The notes beneath the pieces were generated by a model. The model saw nothing but the letters and a program-made list of their open reading frames with translations, ran no database searches and was not told the DNA's origin. The position numbers were made by a program, and so were the translations under genes. This document shows positions 36,990-56,300 of a stretch of DNA of 64,000 bases, piece by piece (positions within the stretch are counted from its first letter, which is position 1; each line of letters begins with the position of its first letter). Origin of the DNA: Zygnema circumcarinatum (lineage: Eukaryota; Streptophyta; Zygnematophyceae; Zygnematales; Zygnemataceae); NCBI GenBank assembly GCA_037447605.1, contig CM074804.1:7158148-7222147 (forward strand), in the 5' to 3' direction.

Positions 36990-38498
36990 TGCACAGTGTT
37001 ACGTCTACAAAGCCTGTGCTGAAAAGTGCTTCACAAATAAGTCCATCTCCGTCCCAGACATTCTCGAACCTGTATGGGTGCCATCTGCTTGTGATGACGA
37101 GGTTTGCTTGTTCGGAGTGGGCCTGTGGCTATGTAGATGGGTGAAATGCATCTGGAAATGCTTTAATCAGTAGCTATTCTCGATACATAGCCCGCACGGC
37201 TGCTCTAGTGATATCCCCCCTCAAGCAGTCCTTCTTTATGTATCAACTGATTGGAAGGTTCCCTGAAAAAGGGATCATGCCTGTTACTCTCAAATCTAAT
37301 CAGACGTCTTCCAACTGGGCAAGCGGCTCACTTTCAGTGTATATGATATCCCTTGCGATTGAAATGCACCTCTGAGAAACATGTCGGCTTTCTTTCGGCT
37401 AAGGGCCCCTAATCGCCTTCAAACATCCCAAGTTCTATTGCTAGTCTGCCCCAAGCACACATCCTTTCTCAACTTCCCCTGTGAGCCACCACGCTCTATG
37501 GACCAGAGCACCGGCCCTTGTACCCTGACTGGTCTCTTTTTATCACGATGGGATCCCCCGTCCTCGAACCGCCCCTCACCACCAAAGGTCCATTCGCGGT
37601 TGGCTACAATCGAACATCGAGGCGACAAGCACCTTCAATCTCAGAAACACCAATCACTAGGGAGATCTATATGCTTCCCAAATGCATCCCCTCTCAAAAA
37701 CTAAAGCAGGTCCTCGCCAAGTGAAGTGCAACACTGAACCATCATTCAAGCCATGGAGCCCACCCTCCCTTGGCCTGCCTTCCTGTCCCAACAACGCCCC
37801 TAGCCCTAGCCTTAGTTCCAGTCCTAGCCGACATCCCATCCCATCCCATCCCATCCCATCCCATCCCATGTTGCACAAGTGTCCCCCCCAAGCCGCCCTA
37901 GCGTGGCCCCGCGGCCCCTAGGGCCCTACGGCCGCCAACAACCGACAAACGCCTCATGGCGCGCCCCCAGAAAGGTCCCGCCCCTGTAGGTTCCCCCGAA
38001 CTCGGGCAGCTAAAACAAGATGACGTGGCGTCATCCCATTGGCGACATCATTTTGGGCAGGATCGAAAATGTTCTTAGGTCGTGCTTTTGCGCCTGCCCG
38101 GCCACGTCAGCGGCCGCGTCCGCCCCGCAGGGCCCGCCCCGCCTTGGGAGTCCGCCGCGTGGCCGCCCCCCCGTCCCCGCCCTCCGCACGTGCGAGCGGC
38201 GCCACGTGGCACGCGTCCCCGCCTGCCAGCTGGCGCCTTCTGGAAACGCCTCACCGAGAGTGGGGAGCCGGCATATTGCGCGCTGAGGCCGCCCTGCTCG
38301 GCCGCCATGACGGGGGCAAACCCGGCTTAGGTCAGTTAGGGCTGACGTCAGCCCTGCGGTGGGAGGAAGTTCGGGCGAGAAGAGGAGGAGAAGCGGAGGA
38401 GGAGGAGGGGTAGACGGCGCAATCTGCAAACATATGCGGTTAGGGGGGGAAGGGGCTGCTGGATGGGATACGCTTGACAGCGCAGGGCAGCATACAGT
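36990..38498. other. Intergenic, GC-rich, with CCCAT microsatellite
   Basis: About 1.5 kb between the reductase stop and the ADA1 ORF. It includes a CCCAT microsatellite (37834-37869), CCCTAGC-type repeats just upstream of it, and a CpG-rich block (37900-38330) that probably forms the ADA1 promoter. Overlapping ORFs in the GC-rich part are artefacts of composition. Confidence 0.5.
37834..37869 (+). repeat. (CCCAT)n microsatellite, about seven units
   Basis: A perfect run of CCCAT pentanucleotides. Confidence 0.95.
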
Positions 38499-40190
38499 AT
38501 GTGGAATAACAGAGAGAGGAGCCCGGTAGTCACATCACACCACTCACACATATCAAGCATAGCTTCTGATGGCGCGCTATACGGGGGGAAAGCAGCAGCT
38601 AACCTGAGGGGAGTGAAGCTTGCTGCACCGACTGCGGAAGCCATGACTGCAACTGCAGCGCCCTCGCAGAGCGTGCCATGGCAGGCGCCCGGAGACAGGG
38701 GTGCAGGGGGCGCGGCGGCTCCGAAGCGGCAGAACCTGCAGGAGCTGAGGGGAGAGCTTTTTGCAATGTTGAAACCTGCGCAACAGGTGGAGTATTGCAG
38801 CCTTGTGTCTGCCTTTCTTAACCTAAAACTGAGCAAGGGGGAGCTTGATAAGCTTCTGCCAGCCACTATTGGCCCGGCAAATGTTGGTCTTCATAATCGA
38901 CTCATCCGAGCTGTGTTCTCCAAAGCGTGCTCTGCGGAGCCTCACCGTGGAACTTCTACGCTTCCTGCCATGCCGAGGGTGGTTAAGGTTCAAAAGAAGA
39001 GAACAGCAAGTGTAGCACAGTTGGCAAATGAGGGCATAGGAGGTGGAAGCCTTCCTGGCGAGGGTTTGGCAGGAAGGGGCGCTTCGCCTCGCATGAACGG
39101 AGATGCGATGGCATGCCCTGCGCGAAAGCCTAGGTCACCAGGCCTTAGAGAACGCTACAATTCGGATGCAGCAAGGCCTAGGTTTTCAAGTGTGGAGGAA
39201 GGCAGGAACGGAGCTGACGTCCTTCAGAATGGTGCAGCTGCTGATGGTGACATAATGCACAACGTCAACAGGCAGGATAGAAGGTCCTTTGACGACGGGC
39301 TTCCTCGGCCCTTGTCGAAACGACTGCGATTAGACAGAGATTTGCAGAATGAGCATATGAGACCACCATATTTGGCTTATTCGGATAAGGTCGCTTCTGG
39401 AACGGTTGCATTTGCACACCGAGGAGGGCCCCAGGGTGCAGGCGCAGAACTCAGAGATCACGCTTCGAGGTTGGAACACGACTTTCCGAGGGATGAACTA
39501 GAGAAGCATAGGATGGACGAAGTTGAAGATATGGAAGAGGATGAGGATGACGAGGAGATTGGTGCAGCTTGGCTGAAGGAGCCAATTCGGCCTCCTTTAG
39601 GGATTCCTTTCTGCAAAGCAAGCCCAGGGGCCGCTTCCGTTCTTCTGCAGGAGCACACCCCACAGACTTCTTTGAAATATACTCTTCTCGGAGAGCCCTT
39701 GGAAGCAGACGCGGGTTCTCTGGAGCTGCCTGATAACATCACTCTGCAACGGCGCATGCAGCGTCTGGTACATTTGGAAGGCGGGTTGCAGGCAATTAGC
39801 TCAGATGCTGTGCAGGCGGTTGGAGTTGGCTTGGAGACCTTTGTGAAGTCAATAGCTGCAGCATGCATACGATTAGTGAAGGCAAAGAGACATAGAGAGC
39901 AAACATGGCAGGAGGAGAATGGTGGTGGGGCTGCCGTTGGAGCAGATGCCAGGCGGTCTCATATTCCCAATAAAGCAGGCAGCAGTCCGTCGATGGCCAA
40001 TGGGCTTTGGCCACATAAAGCAGAAAATCTAGCCTCTTCCCGAGCAGGTTGCGGGAGTGGACAAGGGGGCACTGAAGGGAAAATTGCTCCTATTTCTGTG
40101 CAAGATCTGATGGTTGCAGTTGAACTCAACCCGAGGTTGTTAGGGGACGACATAGCTATCGGCTTAGAAAGGATTGCTTCATATCTTTAG
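38499..40190 (+). CDS. SAGA complex subunit ADA1/TADA1-like (Hfi1 family)
   Basis: ADA1 (yeast Hfi1, animal TADA1) is a core structural subunit of the SAGA histone-acetylating co-activator and carries a histone-fold region. A single uninterrupted ORF encodes 563 residues. The family N-terminal block is at about 77-150: RQNLQELRGELFAMLKPAQQ, LVSAFLNLKLSKGELDKLL, and the signature IGPANVGLHNRLIRAVFSKAC. The middle is Arg/Gly/Glu-rich and variable. The conserved C-terminal region includes LPDNITLQRRMQRLVHLEGG and ends with VQDLMVAVELNPRLLGDDIA. The ATG at 38643 is an alternative start that removes 48 weakly conserved residues. No introns are needed, unlike every neighbour. Confidence 0.87.
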   Translation: MWNNRERSPVVTSHHSHISSIASDGALYGGKAAANLRGVKLAAPTAEAMTATAAPSQSVPWQAPGDRGAGGAAAPKRQNLQELRGELFAMLKPAQQVEYCSLVSAFLNLKLSKGELDKLLPATIGPANVGLHNRLIRAVFSKACSAEPHRGTSTLPAMPRVVKVQKKRTASVAQLANEGIGGGSLPGEGLAGRGASPRMNGDAMACPARKPRSPGLRERYNSDAARPRFSSVEEGRNGADVLQNGAAADGDIMHNVNRQDRRSFDDGLPRPLSKRLRLDRDLQNEHMRPPYLAYSDKVASGTVAFAHRGGPQGAGAELRDHASRLEHDFPRDELEKHRMDEVEDMEEDEDDEEIGAAWLKEPIRPPLGIPFCKASPGAASVLLQEHTPQTSLKYTLLGEPLEADAGSLELPDNITLQRRMQRLVHLEGGLQAISSDAVQAVGVGLETFVKSIAAACIRLVKAKRHREQTWQEENGGGAAVGADARRSHIPNKAGSSPSMANGLWPHKAENLASSRAGCGSGQGGTEGKIAPISVQDLMVAVELNPRLLGDDIAIGLERIASYL

Positions 40191-41803
40191 TTCCTCTTGG
40201 CTGTCCTGACATAAGACAGGGTAGTTCGAAGCCCGCTGATTGGCTCACACCCTAATTGCTGAAAGTACATCGTGTGTAGGATGAGGTACGGTTTATTGGT
40301 AGCCAGCAGTGATGTAAGGTGCTGCTGCCAAGTTAGGGATCGGTTAACGAATCTGGCTATCAGCGAGTTTGTTGTGCGGACCCTACCTGCCATTTGGAGG
40401 CCGCAAGGCCAACGCGGAGGTAGCTCGGAAGCACATTTTACGCCTTAACCCATGTATCCTATGTTCATTCAACGGTTGTTTTTTACATTTGTTCAATCAT
40501 AAATATGGCTGAAAGAAGTTCGGCTCCTTATTGCAACGAGTATTTTTTTATATAACTCTTTCCTCTTTCCATGGGAGTTGCTGGGGGTCTACTCTGAGTT
40601 TAAGCTTCGATTCGCAAATGTCAACCATTGTCAGTTAAGGCAGGACATAAGAATCCTTGTACTTCCAAATCCCAGTTCACATTTATTGTTTCCTTGTTGT
40701 CCTCTCATTGTTCCCCTTATTGCAATTCAGGCATTGTACATCAGCTGCGTGGCGACGATGCAGCTTCTGCAGATGAGCTTTAGGCATTTTGCAGTAGCAG
40801 CCCCTAGGGCTGCTTCGTTTTTTTTCTTTTCTGAACAATTGTAGCCCGTGATTTTACAAAGAACGAGGATAAAAGGGTCCAAGTGATCTGCTTTCAGATG
40901 TCTGGTTTAGATTTCCTTCAGCATGGATTACAATCCAACTGGCGACTGGCGGAGTTTATGTCAGCTCCCCGCCTTTCCGAGAATGAAGGCAATAGGACGT
41001 TTGGAGTGGTTACTTTCAAGTTACTATACGGATTTCCATGGCCTCATACAAGATTTTCAGCAGATGCATTGTAATAGACACTTTACGAAGGCTTACTGCT
41101 TGATGAAGACCGAGAAGCCGAGTCTAGGACGCTTCATCGCTCATGACATTGAACAAAACGTGGTTGTCAACTGTCATATATCTTAAAGAGGGTATCAGGC
41201 CCAACAGCGCTAGATGATCCCAGACAATGTATGCCTGCGGGGAGAAGCCCCACAGCTAAAGGGCTGGAAAAGCATCTGAAAGGTTTACTGCCAACACACT
41301 GCGACCGAGACCTAAAGAGTACATGGAACTCCTTATATCAGAGATGGCTTGCAAATACATCAAACCAGAAGAGGGTTGTCCTCCCACTTGCCGAAAACCT
41401 ATACAACTTCTGCAATGACTAGCTAAAGCTTGTGACACTTAATCCCGCCTAATCTCCAGGTGACGCCTCGGAAACAAGTTGAACTAACCCTCCTATCCTA
41501 CACTTGAGCCTGTGCCCGATGCTCATCAAACAAGAAGTTTGCATTTCTGCAACAGCCTCCAGCCATAGTGTCTATTTGTATTGAGGCTGTCTCCTTTTCT
41601 GTCCTCAGAACTACATTCCCCATGCTAAACTGCCATCAACCTGGCTCTTAAAGAACCTATGAATCGGAGTCTATTTTTACACAAATCGAATGTCCTGTCC
41701 TTTCCATGTAAGCGTAGACCTGCTGCCTCCACCCATTCAGAAAAGTATGTACGAAGTGGCGACCATTTTATAAACAGCGAACTGAATCTGACCAAGGGAA
41801 CTG
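40191..41803. other. Intergenic between ADA1 and the GNAT gene
   Basis: About 1.6 kb with the convergent 3' flanks of ADA1 (plus) and the GNAT gene (minus). Small ORFs such as 40578-40844 and 41256-41438 lack family features. No repeat stands out. Confidence 0.5.
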
Positions 41804-43962
41804 TCATGCCTGTCCAAATGAGTCAAGTTGAGAACGAAGGAGAAACCGTCGCGGACGACAGAGCAATCGAGCTGTGGCTGCCGTCTCCTCCTGTTCGAAA
41901 ACGAACCCACAGGAGCCATACAGCTCTCTGGCCGGCATGTTTTCCGCAACTACATGCACATACAAATACTCGACTCCTGCAGACACACGGAGCGAGATAC
42001 ACAGAAAGTGGCAAACACGATCAGATTGACTTCAGGTTGACTTTCCCGGCGAGGCAAGCAAAAATGGGGAAAATAGGAGGGTGCATGCATTTTCAACGTC
42101 CAAACTAACAGCCACTCCTACCTCCAGTTCCGGCCTGGAAAACAGTCTGGAAAAGAATGGAGTGGCAGCCTTACCCCATTTTGAAGCCGTTGTTGCCGAT
42201 TTCTCCAGCAAAGCAGCTGCAACACCCTTTCTTCTCGCAGCTCTTGCCACGCAAACATTCGACAAATATGCCCGACGAAGATCTGCATCATCACCCTGCC
42301 ATGGCATTGACCATAATAGTTTACTATCAGCTACAACAATCCAGGTTTCCAATCCAAGCAGATAAAAGGATGCCTAAAACACGGTCACGATTCGCAATGC
42401 TCAGGATTAGAGGCAAGTGAGTGAAGGCACCGGGCTCAGGTGATATTTTGGGCGCTAAAGGTCGCGCGCTGTAAGCAGAAGTTGGATCGTAACTCAGCAT
42501 TGGATTGCATGAAATGGAACCCCCAAAAAGGAGCTGATCAGTACCTCTGGATAACGGCCAGCCAGCTCCTCTCCCGGAAGCCGGAGTCCCAAGTTCACAT
42601 CCAAAGTTCCAACAACCCACTGCTGACGTCCCTCCACCGATTCTACCTGCAAAGCCATGGCAGCATTACCATAAGTTGCTGCCATGGCTTACAATAGCGA
42701 CCCATCAGCCGCAGTGGTTGGCTCGCTCATGGTCTTCTGGTGGGCATAAGCTCGCCACACATGGCGCAATCATAAACCTTTTGGCTCGGACTAAAGTCCG
42801 CAGTCTTTCCTTGCCATTCCATGCATATAATCAGCCTGCTTGTCACCGGAAAGCCACTAACCCAAACAAACCGCTCCTAAGACGAAACTCCGGAATGGCC
42901 TCAAAATCTCCAGAGCAGTACTCCTCACTGCGCCAGGATCAGAGTCGTCCAAAGACGACTTCTTCATGTCTAGTTTTTTACAGGGTGGCCTTGGAACTCA
43001 CCGCACACGTAGGGTCGAGTTCCTCCGCTATGGATGGCAGAACTTCACCATCGCAAAGCGCGACAAGGCAGGCAACCCGCTTGAAGCCCGGCTCCCTGCC
43101 TGCCACCTTTGCTTCCAACACATGCCACTCGTCTTCTGCTCGCATCTGCCGGTGACGCTGCACAGCATGGCATATCACGTACACGATGAAACCACGTCAA
43201 ATGAAAGAAACCAACGTGGCATGCGAATTCAGCATGCCATCCTCCAGCCGCTCCTGAACCTTTAAAACGAAAATTGCATGAAAGCAGTTGTCTGAATTCA
43301 ATCAATTGGTAATGGACTTAGCAGATTCAGCGAGCGATCTGCAAATAATGTCTTTCGAAAAAAGAAACACTTTTGCCGCTTTATATCATCCATAGCTCTA
43401 GTCCAATCCGATCCAAAACCTTCTCCTGAACATTCATTGCACTCAAAGGCCTCCCCTTTTCACCGCATTGCCCATGACTCATTTGATGAACCCTGTCACC
43501 AAAAAACAAACTCAGCATAAAAGCCTCATGCTTCGTACTTCCGTTCCCGAGACCATTCCTACGGTAATCTTTACAGAAATTACCAAAAACAAAATCTGCA
43601 CCATCCTCCCAGTCGACCTGCTCTCCCAATTGCCCTTCACCATGAGAAACAGAGCCTCCCTGCCACAATCTCCAGGCGAGATTCGAACGAACCTCAGCAA
43701 ACTCAGGCGACCTCCCGCTGGGAAGCGATAAGAAGGCATGCGACCTGAGGCTCGCAGCTCCCCGCAGCTCCGCTCCGCTTACCGCCAGCCGCAAAGTCAG
43801 GGGCAGAACCTCTCTCCGTGCAGGAGCCACGTCCTGCTCTGTGGCTACAGCGTACACGGAGATCCACGAGCTTCCCGGAGAGCCCACTCGGAGCTCATCA
43901 GAAGAGGAGGAAGCCCGCCATGGCGGAAGGAAGCTGCTGACGGGCCTGCATGCGACCGCCAT
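41804..43962 (-). CDS. GNAT-family N-acetyltransferase, plant plastid-like
   Basis: The GNAT fold transfers acetyl from acetyl-CoA to an amine; plant members of this type acetylate protein N-termini or lysines in plastids. Supported exons: 43962 to about 43400 (its donor was not placed), about 43259-43220, 43157-43002, 42646-42545, 42295-42175, 41976-41804. The last four keep frame. Motifs: VVGTLDVNLGLRLPGEEL; YLSNVCVARAARRKGVAAALL, the acetyl-CoA pyrophosphate loop of form RxxRRKGVA; then VEYLYVHVVAENMPARELY and GFVFEQEETAA, the usual C-terminal half. The first exon (MAVACRPVSSFLPPWRASS) looks like a transit peptide. The protein ends DSFGQA. Substrate is unknown. Exon 1/2 borders are the weak point. 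Confidence 0.82.
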
Positions 43963-44256
43963 GGCTCCGCCTTCAAGGCTCTCCGCTGGGCCTACCCTGC
44001 CAAGCGAACGCCTCTGAGCCCCCCTCCCGTGCTCTTCTGAGGGCCCATTTCTGCGATACCGAGGCGAGAAAGAGACCCCTTTTTTCTTCGTCTTCGTCTT
44101 CGTCTTATACTGCCCAAGCGCCGTCCACACTCTTCCCTTCACTGAGGTGGATACAGTTGTAATTATTATTAGGGAATTACTATTTACAGGGAAAAAACTG
44201 TTATTTACACACCCTTTATCTAAATACACACCTTTAAAAAAACTCCAAATAGAAAG

Positions 44257-46963
<2,707 letters not shown>

Positions 46964-47280
46964 CTACGTTTGACCCCGGGCCAGTTTCAGCTTGCAGCAG
47001 CGCGACTTCGTCTCGGGCTCTCCCACCCCCCATTGCAGGTTCTCCTCGTTGTGTTTGACGTGATTCGATCGATGCGCAGGAGGGCGTCTCCTTCGATGCG
47101 CGCGCGGCGCCGAACGCATTTTGGCTTGTAATGTTGTGCGCGACGCGATTGCTGCGGTGGCGCAGGAGGCAAACTCCCTTGTGCGCCGCGAGCCAAGCCA
47201 TCTTGTAGCCCCTCGCCCGACTGTTCGCGGCGAGCGCGAAGCTCGCCCTGATTTGGCCCTCCCTCCCTCGTGGTCGGCGC

Positions 47281-47364
47281 TTAGCGCACATTTGAGGATG
47301 TTTAGCGCACATTTGAGGATGTTTAGCGCACATTTGGGTATGTTTAGCGCACATTTGGGGATGT
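47281..47364. repeat. 21-bp tandem repeat, four units
   Basis: TTTAGCGCACATTTGAGGATG repeats four times with one or two changes in the last two units. The period is seven codons. Confidence 0.9.
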
Positions 47365-47855
47365 TGTGTTGTTGGCCGATCCATCACGTCGCGGTTTATT
47401 GTCGCGTGCAGCGCACCATGAAGGCGGGGCTGCTCGCGATGCGGCCCTCCGCAAGGAGCGTGCATATATATGCCCACCGTGACGTGACGCGGCCGACGAG
47501 TTTGTTCCTATGGCTATTGAGACTTTTTGTTGCCTCGACGCCCGTTTGGATGCCTGCCTTCCTTCGCTAGTGCGTGCGCCCATCGCTCCTGGAGATGTGC
47601 GCACGGCCCCGGAAGGAAGGAAGCCCTTCGGCGATCCTGGCTACTTAATATCGACAGCGCGTTTCCGTCGCCCTTCAGCGTTGCCCCGTCCTCGCTTCTC
47701 CGCTCCTTCGGCGTGAAGCTGCGGTTGGTGGTGGGCGTGTCGGTGGGCCTTCCGTCGCTCCTTCCTCCTCGCGATCTGCCGCACAACGGCGACCTTGGCG
47801 GCTGCTTCGAGGGAGGGCTGCGTTGTTGAGCCGAGGCGTAGTTTTGCGCTCCGAG

Positions 47856-47910
47856 CTTTTTCCTTTTGTGCTTAGGTCCTTTGCGACCAGTCCTTTGTGG
47901 TTCCACATGC
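47856..47910. repeat. Dispersed repeat fragment
   Basis: CTTAGGTCCTTTGCGACCAG and the following TGTGGTTCCACATGCTG match 57938-57990 (CTTAGGTCCTTTGCGACCAG, CGTGGTTCCCCATGCTG). There the match continues into the sequence shared with 12109-12172, so all three look like parts of one repeat family. Confidence 0.65.
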
Positions 47911-47963
47911 TGCTTTTGTCCCAATACCCTAAAAACTCTGAAATAAAATCTGACCGGCGAAAA

Positions 47964-51934
<3,971 letters not shown>

Positions 51935-53301
51935 TTCCACCTTAGGACTGTGTGTTGCATGCCAACCAAAATAGCGGGCTTAATGTGAAGGCCAAGGCAA
52001 GTGATCGTTTATATCAGAATCCGCCTGCATAGACGCATCCAGGTTCCCCTATCAACTGTGCTTTCAGGCCTTCTTTGATTACTCTCGGTCATTTCATTTC
52101 GTAAATCGAAGCATTCCCACATAATATCACCAACATATTTACTTCTCGTCCGTCATGTAAGAGCATTCTTCAAGGAGACTCCTATGTCTAAAATAGGGCA
52201 CTGTCAATGTGGCATAAAACACAAAGGCATTTAAATTGTAGTCACTGAAGGAACACTTTTATATCACCATAGAAAAAGATCTGAGCTGAATTCAGGCTCA
52301 TCCTCTATCCCTTTTTTACGATTTACCCTTGCTATGTGCTATTGTTTCTGTGTTGATGTATGCTTCTTGATGAAAATTGCATAGCTGCTGAGAAATGACA
52401 ATGCGAAGAGACGAGATCACATTTGATTGGCTGGAAAACCCGTGTAAGCTCACACGTTCCACAGAGGATCAAATTAATGCACATGTTTATGATGAAAGGG
52501 GATGGACTCGTATACTTCTGAGCATGATATGCGCTTAACGACTTCTATAGAGCACTCGCATTTCATTTTCCACTCCCATTCTCGCAGAAGCATACTCATT
52601 TGGTGACTGTATCGAACTCAACAATTCAGCAAAACTCTCCCTGTTCCAGTAGCCCTACTGAAACCTCTCTTCCAAGAAAACCACAAACCTTTGCAGCCTC
52701 TCACGAGCACCAAAGCGGCATCACCGCCCACAGAAAACTCGTCTTGTATACTCCTCTTGGACCTCTCCAAAATCAGTCTCTCCTATTACAATTGCATTTG
52801 CGCACGTCTGAATCACAGCAATGGCGGAGCGAAAATAGCCCGAAAGGAAGAGAGTAAAGAAACAAAAGAAAACATATAGACCCTGTGAGATCTATGGATG
52901 CGGGCCCTTATAGTATAAGAACTCCGTAAGGACTAACCTAAAGGCCTCACATAAACGAAAAAAAAGAAAATCTTTACATCATCGTACGATGAGGTCACGG
53001 ACGACGTACGGCACCGCAAGCTTCAAAGGTGCAGGCTGTGTTTTCCCGCCAATTCTGTTGCAGGCGGAGGAGAGGGGAAGGGAGAGAGAGCTGGCGGTTG
53101 GCCCATGCTGCAATATGCCATCAGGATCAGACTTCAGGGCGATTAGGGCAAATTCTGCCATACCCTTTTTCACGTAAAGAGTGGCTTTTCATTTTTTTTT
53201 TGGTCCTTGCCTCCTTTTCCTTTGCGTCTGCTCGGGAAGAATTATAAGCAGGAGAGGGGCAGGAGAATACTTCTCTTTGTCGTTTCAGTAAGCAAGTCAG
53301 A
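51935..53301. promoter_or_regulatory. Divergent region between TGS1 and RFC3
   Basis: About 1.37 kb between the TGS1 start (minus) and the RFC3 ATG (plus). AT-rich sequence dominates near TGS1. A possible TATA-like TTATAGTATAAG lies at about 52909-52920, some 390 bases before the RFC3 ATG. A GA-rich patch is at 53060-53095. No coding sequence was recognised. Confidence 0.45.
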
Positions 53302-56300
53302 ATGCTGTGGGTTGATAAGCATCGACCTCGCACGCTTGATCAGATGGCTGTGCACACGGAGGTAGCGGCTCATCTGAAGAGTCTGGTGAGCTCCTGCTGG
53401 GCCCTCGAGTAACGGTCTCTGGAAGCAGCAACCACGTGTATGCTGAATTGGTGTTATCGATTATATTTCAAGGTGCAAATGGACTTCAAATGAGTAGCTC
53501 TACTTGAACGGAAAAGGAGCTGGTGATTGACAGGCGTCCATGAAGATAATGACGCTGTCTTGCACAGGTTGCTGCTGGGGACTGCCCGCATTTGCTATTC
53601 TACGGTCCTTCTGGTGCCGGCAAGAAAACCCTTGTAACAGCTTTGTTGCATGAGATGTATGGCACCAAAGCAGAGAAGGTGAGTTCTACATGCTGAACGG
53701 CATCTGATCCATTGTCAAGAGAAGGAGTACATTTTCAAGCAAGTGCATTCAGTCAACAGCGCTCTGATTGTGATTTGGTTGTGTCTATTGCGTGATTGTT
53801 TGTCGAGTGGGAAACTTTCAAGGGACTAACTGTTCTATGGGTGGTTCATTTCACTGCCCGAATGGCAGGTTAAGGTGGAAAACAAGCCTTGGAAAGTTGA
53901 GGTAATTTTTTTGTCCCTCGGTCTTTCTACCTGTCCTACTTTCTATGTCAGAGCAAGCAGTGTTTTTGTAGCCTTTTCTTTCGTCCAAAATGAGGTTTTA
54001 TTCGTTTCTCATGTCTGGCCAGCACATGCTGTGGCAGCCAGCTGTGAAAAACACTGAAAACACGGAAAACAGCTGTTGACATGTCCGTCGTCGTGCAACT
54101 GCCACTTCGTGCTTTTGTCAGCAGTTTTTAAAGACAATGACGGTCTTCAGTTGGCTTGAGTATTGCAGGCAGGTTCGAGGAAAATTGAGATTGAACTAAC
54201 GACTGTCTCAAGCAATTATCATGTGGAGCTCAACCCCAGCGACGCAGGTTTTCAGGATCGCTATGTTGTCCAGGAAATCATTAAGGACATGGCCAAAAAT
54301 AAGCCGTTGGATGTTGTTGGAAATAAAACCTTCAAGGGTACGCAAAAACGAAATTAACCTGTCATGAATGATACGCTGCAATGTGTTCACTCTTTTTAAG
54401 CTGATGCCAGCTTTAATTGGGGATGCATGCATCCCCTGGCGCAGAGCGTGTCGATGAGCTTAAATTGCCTCACTCAAACACAACTTTTCCATTTGTCTTG
54501 GCAGTGCTCGTTCTGAATGAAGTTGACCGGTTATCAAAAGAAGCACAGCACTCGTTACGTCGGACAATGGAGAAATATAGCTCAGCTTGCCGTTTAGTCC
54601 TTATTTGCAAGAGTGCTTCCAAGGTCATTGAGGCGGTACGATCACGATGTCTCAACGTTCGGGTTAGCGCGCCTTCAGATGAAGATGTGAGTCGACGGAC
54701 AACGGGAAGCAGGGTGGAAGCTGCTACCAGAAGTCTTGCAAATCTCATCATTAGCTTTTGTCTGGGTTCGGCATCATGCAGAGGCCACTAAGGACGTTTT
54801 GCATAAGCGCTACTGCCAATCGTTGCTGTGTTTGAATATGTAATGTCTGTGTGCAGGCTATCGTATTTTGGCAAGCCTGTTCGTTTGAGTGTTAGAACAA
54901 GGTATCTTGTTCGAGTTATTGTTGTTGCTCGTCTGCATAATGAACCCACCGTCGTTGATGGCCATCAATTCCCTTCATCGAGTTGGTGTTCGATGTGACC
55001 GTATTGTGATGCGCATCCTGAGCCTGCTTAATTACGATGCTTTAATAACTTCCTAAGCTGGTCATGCTTGCCGGGGATTGGCGGTTACAGATTGTAAGAG
55101 TGCTCACGCAGGTCGCCCAATTGGAGGGGCTGACCCTTCCAGCAGCACTCGCTGGCCGCATCACCAACCATTCGAATCGAAATCTTCGACGAGCTGTCCT
55201 TTGCTTTGAGGCGTGTAAAGTACAGCAGTGAGTTCGACCACATTCTGTCCGTTTTTTCTGAATCAACTTGTTTGCCTTGTATTCAGACACTATTCATTCT
55301 TGTTGCACAAGCAAAGTGTCGATGCCTATTCCCTTCATTTCACCTATTACTTTTCACAATAACATTCTATCTTGCCAAATCGCTGGACTTGCCGCCCATT
55401 GCCACTTCGCTGATGCATTTTCTACTGTTATCCCATAGATATCCATTTACAGAAAATCAAGTAGTTCAATCAACTGATTGGGAGCTGTACATTGTTCAAA
55501 TCGCATCTGACATTGTCAACGAGCAGTCTCCCAGAAGGTAGGTGTGTCTTTCACGTTATTTGCGCATGGTTTGGTAACAGTGGCTCTGCTACGTGGGAAG
55601 GAAACTGACAAGCTGTTCCAAGCATGATAATGTACCAAATTTGCCTGTTGCTTGCTCGTGCAATTATTCTATAGTGGGGTCATTTGTAATGGGTTAGCTT
55701 TCGCATGTTTCAGGTACTCGATTATTTTGTGTCAGGGATGAGACAACTTAGATTTTTTTGAATGTTATAGCCCGTGTTTCAGGGCTCAGGCCCACAAGGG
55801 ATCAACACAGGTGTTTTCAGCATTTCGATTGGAAAAAAGAGAAAAGTCTTCTCTCCAGCTTTGCGTCCTTACTCCTTACTCGGATTTTGTACATTCCCTA
55901 CTCAGGCTATTTCAAGTCCGAGGAAAACTGTATGAGCTGCTAGTGAACTGCATACCTGCCGATGTCATCCTGAAGGTCAGCTCCCTTCCTCTTCCTTTTT
56001 TTTTAAGACGTTCCATGTGTCCCATCTTTTGCACAGTATCAATTCCCTTGAAATGGTTCAAGCCTCCCCTGCAGGATCGTATGCATCCTGCTTTTGCATG
56101 CAGGCCGAGTGAGTGCTGACTTGTGGAGTGAAGCCTCAAATGATGGTCATTTCTGGATGTCGTTTCACGTTTGTTTGTGGCGCAGCGCCTCTTGTTGGAG
56201 CTCATGAAGAAACTGGACTCCGAACTGAAGCATGAAGTCGCGCACTGGGCCGCTTATTACGTAAGATCGATCATCCACATATACAGTGTGCATTGCTGCG

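Noticed and set aside
43963-44229. Extension of the GNAT first exon to an ATG at 44229
   Set aside because: It would enter the hairpin element and AT-rich leader; the ATG at 43962 begins a typical transit peptide.
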